Source: Acidimicrobiia bacterium (GTDB lineage Bacteria > Actinomycetota > Acidimicrobiia > Acidimicrobiales > SKKL01). From it: a stretch of DNA of 52,709 bases. A model generated the notes under the pieces. That model was not told the origin of the DNA. It did not search any database and worked only from the letters and a program-made list of their open reading frames with translations. Shown in pieces: positions 15,474 to 23,917 of this stretch (positions are counted from its first letter, which is position 1; each line of letters opens with the position of its first letter). Both the position numbers and the translations under genes were made by a program. Location: positions 1-52,709 of the forward strand of contig JAENWR010000012.1 of NCBI GenBank assembly GCA_016649895.1, written 5' to 3'.

Positions 15474-18104
15474 TCAGCCGAGCGACACGGTGGTGGCGTT
15501 GCCCACGTGGGCGTAGCGACTGGGCGTGCAGGTGAGGACGATGACCTGGCATCCCCCGCTGGCGGCACCAATGGCCGCACCCATCGTGCGCAGCCGCTCG
15601 GGATCGGTGTACCCGAGCACGTCATCGAAGATGACGGGGGCGCCACCGTCGGTGCTGACGATGGCCGCACACGCCAGCCGTGAGAGCAGGCCGAGCTGTT
15701 CGCGCGCACCCACGCTGAGCTGCTCGACCCGAAGGGCGACGCCCCCGACGATGCGACGGGCGACACGCAGCTGTTCGTCGAGCTCGATCTGGACGTCGGG
15801 GCCGAACACGATGCGGGCGAGCCGCTCGATCTGCACGCGGAACGGCTCGGAGTAGCGCTGTCGGGCTTCGTCGCGCCGGGCCTCGAACGTGTCGTGCAGC
15901 AGGAGAGCCGCCTGGGCACGCGCCTCGGTGCGGATGTGCTCGCGCTGGAGGTGTTCGAGGGTGGTGCGGGCCTCGTCGAGCTCGGCGGCGAGGCCCATCT
16001 CGCCGTGCGCCTCGAGCACCGCCACCAGGCGGGTGCGCTCGTCGTGATCGTCGCGGATCGAGAGCTGGACGCGCTCGACGGCGGCGACGGCATTGGCGAG
16101 TCGACTCTGAGCACCGACGGGATCGAGCTCGGCCACCTCGAGGGTGGAGCGGTCGACCTCGGCGGCAGCCGCTCGCACGGCGTCGAGCTCGGCATCGACC
16201 GCAGCCCGGAGCTGATCGTCGGCGGCGGCCGCCCGGGCGGTGCACAACCGCTCGGCCAACCGCTCGGAGTTGGCACGCACCTGACCGATGCGTGCGTCGA
16301 GGACGCGGTCGTCGATGCGGACGGTGTCGAGACATCGGCGTGCCATCCGCTCGTCGGCCAGCTGGTCGTCGCGAGCGACGAGGAGCGATGCCACGTCGCG
16401 CTCAGCGGAGTCCAGCGAGGCCTCCGCCTCGGCGATCGACGACGCTAGGTCCTCGTCGACTGCACCGTCGTTGGGTGCCGCTGCGAGCCGCTCCTCGAGC
16501 TGAGCGACGTGGCCGGCCACCAGAGCCGGGGTGAGATCGCCGATGTCGCGGGCGAGCGCATCGTGCTCGTCGGCCTCGTCGCGCATGGCGGCCTCACGCG
16601 CGGCGTGACGCTCCTTTGCTTCGTCGACCGACGAGACCCCCCATCGCCCGCACCGCGCGACAAGGTCGGCCCGGGCATCGTCGAGGGCGACGACGAGCTC
16701 GCGGGCACCGTGGCCCGGTTCGACCGTGAACGTGACCCGGTCGTCGACCCGCACGGTGAACGGTTCGGCCACCACCCAGGTGCGCTCGTCGCCGACGCGC
16801 ACAGCCTCGGACGTTCCATCGACCTGGAGATCGACCGGAGCGTGCACCTGGGCTCGGACCCGAGCGCCGGCGACCTCGAGCCGGGCCGCGGCCACCTCGA
16901 CCGCGAGCGCCGCCGTCTCGATGACGGAGAGCGCCTCGGCATCGAGGTGGTTGCGGTGCAGCTCGGCTCGCGCCACTGCGAGCCGCTCCTCGGTTGCCAG
17001 GATGCGGGCGTGCCGCCCGCGCCACTGCTCGAGCTCGGCATGATCGCGCAGGTGCTGGAGCCAGGACCGCGCGGCGTCGACCCGGAGGTGGGCGGCGGCG
17101 AGCTGTTGATCGGTGGCCACGAGCGCCGCCTCGGCCTGGGCCACCCGCTGGGCCGCATCGTCGAGGGCGGGCAGGGCCCGCTCGCGCTCGGCCAGGAGCT
17201 TGTCGAGCTCGGCAGCGGCTGATTCGGCGTCGTCGACCAGCTCGAGGCGCCGCGAGAGCTCGTGTCGGGCGCTGTCGAGGTGGGCCTCGGCACCCTGCCG
17301 TAGCTGCACGAGGTGGCTCAGGTGACGCTCGGCCGCCTGTGCCTCGGTCCAGGCGAGCTCGGCTGCCGCGCGCTCCTGGCGGCACCCAGCACGCCGAGGC
17401 TCGAGGTCGTCGAGCCGGCGGGTGAGCGCGGCGACCTTCTCGGCGTGCTCGTCGAGCTGCGCCAGGGTGCGGGTGAGCTCGGCGACGCTCTGCTCAGCGA
17501 CATCGACCTTGCCCATGAGCTCGGTTCGCTCGCTTCGAGGGCGCCCGGTGGCGGTCCAGTAGCGGTCGCGCTCGGCCTGGATGCGCGAGAACAGGTGGTC
17601 GTCGGCATCGGTGGTGGGCGCGCCGCCAGCGGCTGCGTCGAGTGCACGGATGAGCGTGGGGGTGTCGAACGTGGCCGGCGCGAGCTCGTCGCCCTGGGCC
17701 AGCCGCAGGGCGGCCCACAGCTCCGCATCCATCGTCTCGGCCAGGATGGCCTCGACCCGGTCGTGGGCCTCGCGGCCCGTGAGGTGCTCGGGGCGGGGAG
17801 CCAGGATGTGCAGCGTCGTCTCGCGCTGCTTGAGCCACCGCTTGGCGAACACGAAGTGGAAGGGACCGCTGGAGATCTCGATCTCGACGCGGGGGCCGAC
17901 GTCGCGACCGACCGGCTGCACGTCCTTCACCCTGCTCTTGGTCGACGAGTCGGGCACGCCGAGCACCAGGTCGATGGCGTCGGCGATGCTGGTCTTGCCG
18001 ATCTCGTTAGGCCCTTCGACGATGGTGACACCATCGAGGGCGAAGGTGATGTCGCGCTGGGCGACCCCTCGGAAGTGGGTGAGCGCGAGGCGGTGGATCC
18101 TCAT
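15474..18104 (-). CDS. SbcC/Rad50-like AAA ATPase (YhaN type)
   Basis: 876-residue SMC-like ATPase. Walker A GPNEIGKTS at 31-39 in the first 40 residues, two long coiled-coil arms rich in A, E, R and L (about 190-750), and at the C-terminus the ABC signature LSVGAREQLGL near 795 with Walker B PVIFDDVLGYTD near 823. No CxxC zinc hook is visible between the arms, unlike Rad50/SbcC, so it fits the hookless YhaN group. It overlaps the nuclease gene by 4 bases (ATGA), the usual pairing. The two should form a DNA-end processing complex, here probably induced by DNA damage from the promoter at 19314-19339. Confidence 0.85.
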   Translation of the reverse strand: MRIHRLALTHFRGVAQRDITFALDGVTIVEGPNEIGKTSIADAIDLVLGVPDSSTKSRVKDVQPVGRDVGPRVEIEISSGPFHFVFAKRWLKQRETTLHILAPRPEHLTGREAHDRVEAILAETMDAELWAALRLAQGDELAPATFDTPTLIRALDAAAGGAPTTDADDHLFSRIQAERDRYWTATGRPRSERTELMGKVDVAEQSVAELTRTLAQLDEHAEKVAALTRRLDDLEPRRAGCRQERAAAELAWTEAQAAERHLSHLVQLRQGAEAHLDSARHELSRRLELVDDAESAAAELDKLLAERERALPALDDAAQRVAQAEAALVATDQQLAAAHLRVDAARSWLQHLRDHAELEQWRGRHARILATEERLAVARAELHRNHLDAEALSVIETAALAVEVAAARLEVAGARVRAQVHAPVDLQVDGTSEAVRVGDERTWVVAEPFTVRVDDRVTFTVEPGHGARELVVALDDARADLVARCGRWGVSSVDEAKERHAAREAAMRDEADEHDALARDIGDLTPALVAGHVAQLEERLAAAPNDGAVDEDLASSIAEAEASLDSAERDVASLLVARDDQLADERMARRCLDTVRIDDRVLDARIGQVRANSERLAERLCTARAAAADDQLRAAVDAELDAVRAAAAEVDRSTLEVAELDPVGAQSRLANAVAAVERVQLSIRDDHDERTRLVAVLEAHGEMGLAAELDEARTTLEHLQREHIRTEARAQAALLLHDTFEARRDEARQRYSEPFRVQIERLARIVFGPDVQIELDEQLRVARRIVGGVALRVEQLSVGAREQLGLLSRLACAAIVSTDGGAPVIFDDVLGYTDPERLRTMGAAIGAASGGCQVIVLTCTPSRYAHVGNATTVSLG

Positions 18105-19306
18105 GACGCCACGCTCGCCAGCCGGTAGAGGAGCGCCAGGGCGTCGCGCGCTGCCTCGGCCTCAGGCGCTCCGCCCACGGCGCTCTGGTGGAGATCGGCG
18201 ACGGCCTCCTTGGCGAAGCCACCGAGGTCGAACTCGTCGAGGTCGAGCTCGTCGGGGAGCACGACCAGGTCGGTGTGGCGAGCCCAGATCTCGAGTGCGC
18301 CGAGAAGATCGGAGTGGTGCTCGAGCACCTCGTCGAGCCGGGCCGATGCGGTGAGCGAGATGGTACCCACCAGCGACAGCTTGACGATGGTGCGGGCCTT
18401 GCCGGGGAGGGAGTCGAGCCACTGACCGAGCTGGTCGATGTCGGCCACCGAGTCGAGTGGCACCGAGCGGCGGACGAACCGCCAGGTGCCCAGCGCGACG
18501 GGCGTGACCTGGATGTGGGTGGTGGACGCCTCGACCACCAGCACGTTGCCGGGATCGACCTCGTCGTAGTCGGTGGGCTCGGGAGCGCCGGAGTACCAGA
18601 TGCGCCCCGACGTGCCCACCTGCGTGGTGCTGTGCCGGTCGCCCAGGGCCACGTAGTGAGCGCACCCCGAGGCCAGCGTCGCCTCGGCGGCGACCGTGCC
18701 GATGAGGGCGGGGTCGGTGGGGTCGGGCGAGAGCGAGTCGACCGCGCCGTGGCCGGCCACGATGCGGATGATCCCATCGGCATCGACGCCAGAGGTGGCC
18801 GCTGCGCAGAGGTCGACCAGCGGCCGCTTCGACGTCCAGGGGGCGGCGATGAGCTCGACTCCCGGCGCGACGACGTGCACCCCCGCCCGGTCGAGCACGT
18901 GCACGTTGGCCGGCTGGTGCCGACGGAAGGTGGCGGAGGTGAACACCGACGACGCATCGAGCGGATCGTGGTTTCCCGGGAGGAGGTAGAACGCCACCGC
19001 TGCCGCCTCCATGGCCTCGAGGGCTCGGACCACGACGCGCCGCTCGACGTGGTTGGTCTCGAAGACGTCGCCGCACACCACCACGAAGGCGCAGCTCTGG
19101 TCATGGGCCACCTGCCCGATGCGGCTGATGGCGTCGATGCGCGCTGCGGTGAAGCGGGCCTGGGCATCGGGATCGAGGAAGTGGCGGGTCATGCCGAGCT
19201 GCCAGTCGGCCGTGTGGATGAAGCGCACCGCGGGCGAGAACGCGACGGAGCCGCTCGAGGCCGTTCCGGCGGGGGCCGGGGCTGTGTCGTTGGGCGTCGT
19301 CTCCAT
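18101..19306 (-). CDS. SbcD/Mre11-like metallophosphoesterase nuclease (YhaO type)
   Basis: 401 residues. Calcineurin-like motifs in order: RFIHTADWQLGM (Asp34; Gln36 in place of the usual His), VVCGDVFE, LLPGNHDP, VAGHGAVDSL, and YVALGDRHS (Asp where Mre11 normally has the first His of GHxH). A C-terminal capping region follows and couples by ATGA to the SMC-like gene. Start ATG 19306 is chosen because the promoter -10 box TAGCGT ends 7 bases upstream, giving a leaderless mRNA; GTG 19312 would lie ahead of the predicted transcript. Expected to be an Mn-dependent DNA nuclease; the two ligand changes should be weighed. Confidence 0.85.
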   Translation of the reverse strand: METTPNDTAPAPAGTASSGSVAFSPAVRFIHTADWQLGMTRHFLDPDAQARFTAARIDAISRIGQVAHDQSCAFVVVCGDVFETNHVERRVVVRALEAMEAAAVAFYLLPGNHDPLDASSVFTSATFRRHQPANVHVLDRAGVHVVAPGVELIAAPWTSKRPLVDLCAAATSGVDADGIIRIVAGHGAVDSLSPDPTDPALIGTVAAEATLASGCAHYVALGDRHSTTQVGTSGRIWYSGAPEPTDYDEVDPGNVLVVEASTTHIQVTPVALGTWRFVRRSVPLDSVADIDQLGQWLDSLPGKARTIVKLSLVGTISLTASARLDEVLEHHSDLLGALEIWARHTDLVVLPDELDLDEFDLGGFAKEAVADLHQSAVGGAPEAEAARDALALLYRLASVAS

Positions 19307-19313
19307 ACCCACA

Positions 19314-19339
19314 ACGCTACGCAGGGGGTGTGACAGCTT
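19314..19339 (-). promoter_or_regulatory. PafBC-type DNA-damage promoter of the SbcCD-like operon
   Basis: On the minus strand: TGTCA (19335-19331), CAC, eight bases CCCCTGCG, then TAGCGT (19319-19314). This fits the actinobacterial RecA-independent damage promoter recognised by PafBC, TGTCR-N3-N8-TANNNT. The -10 box ends 7 bases before ATG 19306. Sixteen bases (19324-19339) are identical to the promoter at 52503-52518. Confidence 0.7.
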
Positions 19340-19348
19340 CGGGGACCC

Positions 19349-20431
19349 TCACCCCGCGCCCGTGACCACCTCGACGGCATCGAAGCCCGCCACGTCGCCG
19401 CCGATGGCCCATTCGAGCCGAGTCGCCGCGGCCCGGTACGACGGGATCTCGAGCACCTCGACCACGGCGTCGGCGATGCGCTCGACCACGTCCTCGGGGG
19501 GCACGACGACGCCGGCACCCACCCGGACGACGGCGGCGGCGTTGTCGGGCTGCTCGCGCCCGAGCGGCACACACACCTGGGGCAGGCCGTGGGCCAGCGC
19601 AGCGACGACGGTACCAAGGCCGGCGTGGCTGACGACGGCCGCCGCATACGGCATCACCGCAGCGTGGCGCACGTAGCCCACCACAGCGGCGTTGGCCGGC
19701 AGGACGAAGACACCGGGGTCGACGTGCGGCGGCGCCATGGCGAGCACCCTCACCGGTGCGCCGGCGAGCCCGTCGAGGACACTCTGGATGGCCGGCACCT
19801 GGCCCATCGGTGTGGAGCCCAGGCTGACCACCACCAGCGGCCGCTCGTCGACGAAGGGAGGTCGCCAGCCCTCGTCGGGACCGGGGCCTTCGAGCAGGGG
19901 CCCCACGTAGCGCACGTTCGGTGTGCGGTGCTCGAGGTCGGCATCGAGCTCAGCCGGGACGGCCACCATCACCGAACGGCACTCGTCGAGTGCGTCGGCC
20001 AGGCGATCGACCCGCTGCAGGCCCAGTTCGTGGCGCGCCGCGTTGAGGCCGTCGACCGTCGTGGCCATCGACATCGGCGACGGGGCCCCCTCGACCAGCA
20101 GTGCGCCGTAGAGCGTGTGCACCACGGCGACAACCGGCCGCTCGATGGCCACCGCCGCCGACAGCGCCGCCGGCATCATGTAGTCGACCACCACGACGTC
20201 GGCCGAGGCGTCCCCGATGGCGGCGCGAGCGTCGATGGCGAGCGCCCGTGGGTCCCACTCGTCCGCGGCCGATCGGACCACGTAGGCCACCTCGTCGGCG
20301 CCGAAGCGATCGGCAAGCGAGCTCGGTCCGAACGCAGTCACCTCGTGTCCGGCGACGCGCAAGCGCCGGGAGAGCTCGACGGTGGGGTTGCCGTTGCCGC
20401 CGCCGTCCCAGGTGATGACGAGGATCCTCAC
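19349..20431 (-). CDS. Glycosyltransferase, GT1/UGT-like
   Basis: 360 residues with a GT-B fold. N-terminal VRILVITWDGGGNGNPTVELSRRLRVAGHEV is the acceptor-domain Rossmann start; the C-terminal donor site reads VVSHAGLGTVVAALAHGLPQVCVPLGREQPDNAAAV, the MGT/UGT signature. Such enzymes glycosylate small molecules, antibiotics or lipids; the acceptor is unknown. Start GTG 20431 has GAGGA 7 bases upstream and is the only start near the conserved N-terminus. The gene stands head-to-head with a broken dioxygenase gene whose 5' part is missing, so its present upstream region may be a rearrangement product. Confidence 0.85.
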   Translation of the reverse strand: MRILVITWDGGGNGNPTVELSRRLRVAGHEVTAFGPSSLADRFGADEVAYVVRSAADEWDPRALAIDARAAIGDASADVVVVDYMMPAALSAAVAIERPVVAVVHTLYGALLVEGAPSPMSMATTVDGLNAARHELGLQRVDRLADALDECRSVMVAVPAELDADLEHRTPNVRYVGPLLEGPGPDEGWRPPFVDERPLVVVSLGSTPMGQVPAIQSVLDGLAGAPVRVLAMAPPHVDPGVFVLPANAAVVGYVRHAAVMPYAAAVVSHAGLGTVVAALAHGLPQVCVPLGREQPDNAAAVVRVGAGVVVPPEDVVERIADAVVEVLEIPSYRAAATRLEWAIGGDVAGFDAVEVVTGAG

Positions 20432-20447
20432 GCAGACATCCTCACCG

Positions 20448-20771
20448 ATGGATAGGTTGCGCGCATGGAACCTCTTCGCCCGCATCCCCGTGCACCCGTC
20501 GGTGCTGCCGGTGGTCGAGGGCGTGCTCGATCCGGGATGCCTCATCTCGTCGCTCTCGTCGATCGACATCCGCCCGGGCGAGGTGGCGCAGCCCATCCAT
20601 GCCGACGACCAGCTCATCCCGCTGCCGAAGCCGCACCCGCCCACGGTGTGCAACACCATGTGGGTGCTCACCGACTTCACCGAGGCCAACGGCGCCACCC
20701 GCATCATGCCCGGCACGCAGCGCGCCGACCGGTCCCCCGACCTCGGTGCCGACCACGAAACCATCCCCGCT
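20448..20771 (+). pseudogene. Phytanoyl-CoA dioxygenase family gene, N-side fragment
   Basis: Encodes 108 residues of a PhyH-type Fe(II)/2-oxoglutarate dioxygenase, from DRLRAWNLFARIP to DLGADHETIPA. The iron ligand pair H-x-D is in QPIHADDQLIPLPKPHPP, followed by CNTMWVLTDFTEANGATRIMPG. About 80 N-terminal residues that family members have are absent; upstream DNA belongs to the divergent glycosyltransferase. At 20771 the frame is cut by an IS110 element and resumes at 22282. Together the halves would give 208 residues. The gene is both 5'-truncated and interrupted, hence dead. Confidence 0.85.
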
Positions 20772-20810
20772 ATGAGGAGAATGAACCTTGGAAGCGCCGT
20801 GACGGGTTGG

Positions 20811-22075
20811 TCAGGCGGTTTGTTTGAGGGTGACTTGGTAGCCGAGTCCGTGGAGTTGTTCGATGGCCCGGTCGCGCGCTCGATCCGGGTTTGCCCGACG
20901 TTGGAAGTAGTCGCTGCCGAGGTCGTTGTAGTCGCAGTCGTTGGTGATGAGGTGCCAGCAGATGACGAGGATGGAGTGGCCGACGGCGACGGCGGCTTTC
21001 TTCTTGCCGATGCGGCGGGCGAGCCGCCAGAACTGGGCCGAACAGGTAGGTGTCACGGGTCCGCGCCGCGGCCCAGGCGCACTGGGTGAGGATGTCGCGG
21101 AGCCACACATCGCCCTTGGTGGTCGTGCCGGAACCGCGTTTGCCGCCGGTGATGTTGTTGCCGGGTGCCAGCCCGGCCCACGATGCCAGGTGCGCCGAGC
21201 TTGGGAACCGGGTCATGTCGGCACCGATCTCCGCGATGATCGTCTCGGCGGCCCGTTTCCCGACCCCGGGAATGGTGTCGAGGTGGTCACGGGCCCGGCC
21301 GAAAGGGACGCCGGCCTCGTTGGTGTTGACAGCGAAGAGAGCTTCGACGCGTTGGTCGAGGGTCGCGATCGCGGCTTCGAGGTGGGCGGTGTGGTCCAGG
21401 CTGAGGCCGATGAGCATGGCGTGATGTTCACCGAAACGGCCGCGCAACGCTCGGCGCAGTTCGGGGATCTTCTTGCGCAGTCGTCCCTTCGCCAGTTCCG
21501 CGAGGATCTCGGGGTCTCGTTGACCGGCCACGAGCGCAGCCAGCATGGCTCGGCCCGACACGCCCAACACGTCCGACGCCACCGAGTCCAACTTGATGCC
21601 GGCATCCTCCAACGTCTTTTGGATGCGCTGGCACTCCTGGGTGTGGGTCTGCACCAACCGCTTGCGGTAGCGGGTCAGGTCCCGCAGCTCGCGGATCACC
21701 GGTGGTGGCACGAAACTGCCCCGCAGCAGCCCGTGTTCGAGCAGCTCGGCCAACCACTCGGCGTCCAACACGTCGCTCGTGCGGCCTGGGAGGATCTCGA
21801 CGTGATGGGCGTTGACCAACTTGAGCTCGAAGCCGCGGTCCTCGAGCACATACCAGACAGGCTTCCAACACGACCCAGTCGCTTCCATCACCACCTCGCC
21901 CACACCCTCAGCAGGCGAACCAGTCGGCCATCGCTTCGAGATCACCGGTGAACGACGCGAAGGTACGGGTCTGCTTCCGTCGCCCCTTGCCTTCGAGTCC
22001 GGGTGTCCACACACAGGCGACCACCTCGTCCTTGCCAATGTCGATACCGGCACATCGTTCCAACAACACGTCCAT
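20811..22075 (-). pseudogene. IS110-family transposase with two +1 frameshifts
   Basis: Starts at ATG 22075 with AGGAGGAG upstream: MDVLLERCAGIDIGKDEVVA (first Asp of the RuvC-like DEDD site). A surplus base near 21911 moves the frame just after MADWFA; the next block has GEVVMEATG (Glu), SDVLDAEWLAELL (two Asp) and the C-terminal serine domain ASWAGLAPGNNITGGKRGSG. A second surplus base near 21044 shifts it again before AQFWRLARRIGKKKAAVAV and the end GYQVTLKQTA. Removing the two bases gives an exact 420-codon protein, normal for the family. As it stands no full-length transposase can be made without recoding. Confidence 0.85.
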
Positions 22076-22281
22076 GGGGGCTCCTCCTCGGGTTGTGAAC
22101 GGGACCGGCAGGGCCAACCAATCAACGACGCTATGAGACGTGTTCGAAACAACAATCCGTGGTGCCGAGAAGGCCCCTGGCGTCAGTCTGTGACTCGGGT
22201 TCGAGCGCACCAAGCAGGAACGAGCCCAGCCGGACCCCACACCATTCTCATCCGTCGTGGCGGCCGAAGGCCATGGAATCT
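22076..22281 (-). ncRNA. Candidate bridge-RNA locus of the IS110 element
   Basis: Non-coding left end (transposase sense) of 206 bases, the site where IS110-group elements encode the bridge RNA. Read on the minus strand, UCACAG at 22193-22188 equals the last bases of the left target plus the AG core at the insertion site (22285-22280). CUCAUAGCG at 22137-22129 equals the element's right end, the core and the next two flanking bases (20776-20768). The order, target-like segment first and donor-like segment second, agrees with known bridge RNAs. The matches are short and the fold was not computed. Confidence 0.5.
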
Positions 22282-22584
22282 GTGATGCCGAAGGGCAGCG
22301 TGCTCCTGTGGCACGGGTCGCTCTGGCACGGGGGCGGGCCGAACCTCACCGACGAGCGGCGCGTCGGCATCGCCATGAACTACTGCGCCGGCTACATACG
22401 CCAGCAGGAGAACCAGCAGCTCGGCCTCCCGCCCGACCTCGTGGCCACCTTCGAGCCACGGCTCCAGGAGCTCGTGGGCTACGGCATCTACCAGGGCCTC
22501 ATCGGCCACATCGACAAGCGCTCACCCGCCGAGGTCCTCGGTACCGGTTCGGGCGGCGGGATGGTCTGGGACCGCGCCCGTTGA
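22282..22584 (+). pseudogene. Phytanoyl-CoA dioxygenase family gene, C-side fragment
   Basis: Continuation of the interrupted gene: 100 residues from VMPKGSVLLWHGSLWHGGG (distal iron-binding His) through ERRVGIAMNYCAGYIRQQENQQLGLPP to the natural stop at 22582-22584. The split therefore separates the HxD pair from the distal histidine. No start codon or promoter is evident for this half. Confidence 0.85.
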
Positions 22585-22585
22585 T

Positions 22586-22641
22586 CGCCGCCCCGATCAC
22601 GCATGGCACACTCCTGGGCGACCAACGCCACCGGGGCGGCG
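22586..22641 (+). other. Long-range inverted repeat before the VOC gene
   Basis: CGCCGCCCCG (22586-22595) and CGGGGCGGCG (22632-22641) are perfect 10-base inverted arms around 36 bases. They lie directly after the dioxygenase stop and 19 bases before the VOC start. Could be a terminator for the old dioxygenase transcript or a leader structure; no U-run follows. Confidence 0.35.
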
Positions 22642-22660
22642 GGTCGACCAGGGGGACACC

Positions 22661-23089
22661 ATGAGCAACCACACCGGAGCGATCGGCATCGCGGTCAGCG
22701 ACCTCGACCGCTCCGTCGACTTCTACACCCGGGTCCTCGGCATGCAACAGATCACCACGTTCGCCCTGCCGCACATGGACGAGGTCGTGGTGGGATGGGG
22801 CCGTCGCGGTGCCGCCATCGTGCTCATGCACTACACCGACGGCTCCGATCCGGTCACCACCAACCTGCCGATCAAGCTCGTGATGTACGTCGACAGCCCC
22901 ACCGAGGTCGCCGACAGGATCCGAGCCGAAGGCCTCGAGATCGAGCGTGAGCCGGCGCCGGTCCCCACCCTTGGCAACGCCATCGTCGGGTTCGCCAAGG
23001 ACCCCGACGGGTACCTCCTTGAGCTGCTCGAGGCTCCCGTGTCGAGCGAAACGCCCAAGTTGGAGAGGGCCACCAGGGAAGGGCCGTAG
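22661..23089 (+). CDS. VOC family (glyoxalase/bleomycin-resistance-like) protein
   Basis: 142 residues, one vicinal-oxygen-chelate unit made of two beta-alpha-beta-beta-beta modules: TGAIGIAVSDLDRSVDFYTRVLGM at the start and VGFAKDPDGYLLELLEAP near the end, where the Glu is a usual metal ligand. Glyoxalases, dioxygenases and resistance proteins share this fold, so the reaction is open. GGGGGA 5 bases before ATG 22661 is the ribosome site. The following 120 bases (23090-23209) to the convergent AbiEii gene hold a 12-base palindrome (23146-23157) and nothing else recognisable. Confidence 0.85.
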   Translation: MSNHTGAIGIAVSDLDRSVDFYTRVLGMQQITTFALPHMDEVVVGWGRRGAAIVLMHYTDGSDPVTTNLPIKLVMYVDSPTEVADRIRAEGLEIEREPAPVPTLGNAIVGFAKDPDGYLLELLEAPVSSETPKLERATREGP

Positions 23090-23209
23090 ATCTCAGCAGC
23101 GAAGACCTGACCTTTCACCAGAAAGACGCCCTTCTGCTCGCTATCGCCAGCGCTGGCCGCGGGGATCACCCGTGGGGCTGGCGTTGTTCGCTTCTGTGGG
23201 GACAGGGCT

Positions 23210-23917
23210 TTACGTCGTGGCGATGGCAGCTATGAGATCGTTGGCCCAGGTGACGGCCTCATCGACGTTGGTGATCACCCCGAGCCCGTCGGCTGCTTCG
23301 GCGTACAGCGATGGCCAGGCGGGGTACGCCACGACGGTCGGTGGCCATGGCTGACTCTGCCGGGCGCGGAAAAGGCGTTCACACACCGGCCGAAGGGCTG
23401 TCGGCTCGAACGGTTCCTCCTCGATGAGGATCTGCAGGTCGACGAGGTCGGCCGCGATCCGCTTTTCACTGGATGCAGTGCTGCCGATCTCGTCGTGACC
23501 GAGCTCGAAGGTGACGCTGAGCCAGTGCCGTCCCTGGTAGCTCAACCTCACCTGGAAAGGCTGCATCACGTACTCGTCGGGCACACCGTGTGGCTGTGGT
23601 GGGTCCAACTGTTCGACGGTGCCAGTGAAACCGCCCCAGCCTCCGGCCAATCGGCCGCGCAGGTCGTCGAGGTAGTCGTCGACAGTCACGTTGGCGTGGC
23701 GGGTGGCATCGAAGTCTGGGGTGAATCGGCTGCCCGACTCGCCGACGCGCAACTTCATGGCGGTTCCGCCCTTGACGACACTGGGTGGGACCATCTGGCC
23801 GACAACGACGTTCGCGACAGCGCGTTGCACCCGGCGGACCTCTGAACCGCGGTCACGCGCCGCGTTGTTGATGCGCGACTCAAGCGAGCGCAGATTCGGT
23901 GGTGCGTCGCGGGTCAC
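23210..23917 (-). CDS. AbiEii-type nucleotidyltransferase toxin
   Basis: 235 residues from GTG 23917, which overlaps the antitoxin stop as GTGA. The nucleotidyltransferase site is visible: PPSVVKGGTAMKLRVG (Gly50-Gly-Thr) and RFTPDFDA (Asp68, Asp70), the GG-T...D-x-D pattern of DNA polymerase-beta-like transferases. AbiEii toxins are type IV toxin-antitoxin partners; known members pyrimidylate tRNA acceptor ends and stop growth, aborting phage infection. Longer reading frames upstream overlap the antitoxin and lack homology. Lies in the accessory patch next to the IS110 element. Confidence 0.83.
   Translation of the reverse strand: MTRDAPPNLRSLESRINNAARDRGSEVRRVQRAVANVVVGQMVPPSVVKGGTAMKLRVGESGSRFTPDFDATRHANVTVDDYLDDLRGRLAGGWGGFTGTVEQLDPPQPHGVPDEYVMQPFQVRLSYQGRHWLSVTFELGHDEIGSTASSEKRIAADLVDLQILIEEEPFEPTALRPVCERLFRARQSQPWPPTVVAYPAWPSLYAEAADGLGVITNVDEAVTWANDLIAAIATT

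Larger units (their letters stand above)
20772..22281 (-). mobile_element. IS110-family insertion sequence in the PhyH gene
   Basis: About 1510 bases. The ends were set by rejoining the dioxygenase frame: ...ATCCCCGCT at 20771 continues as GTGATGCCG at 22282. The only bases shared by both junctions are CT (20770-20771 and 22280-22281), i.e. AG in transposase sense, as expected for the two-base core of IS110 elements, which leave no longer target duplication. The transposase gene (minus strand) leaves 206 non-coding bases on its 5' side and 39 on its 3' side, the layout of the IS110 group rather than IS1111. Confidence 0.85.
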
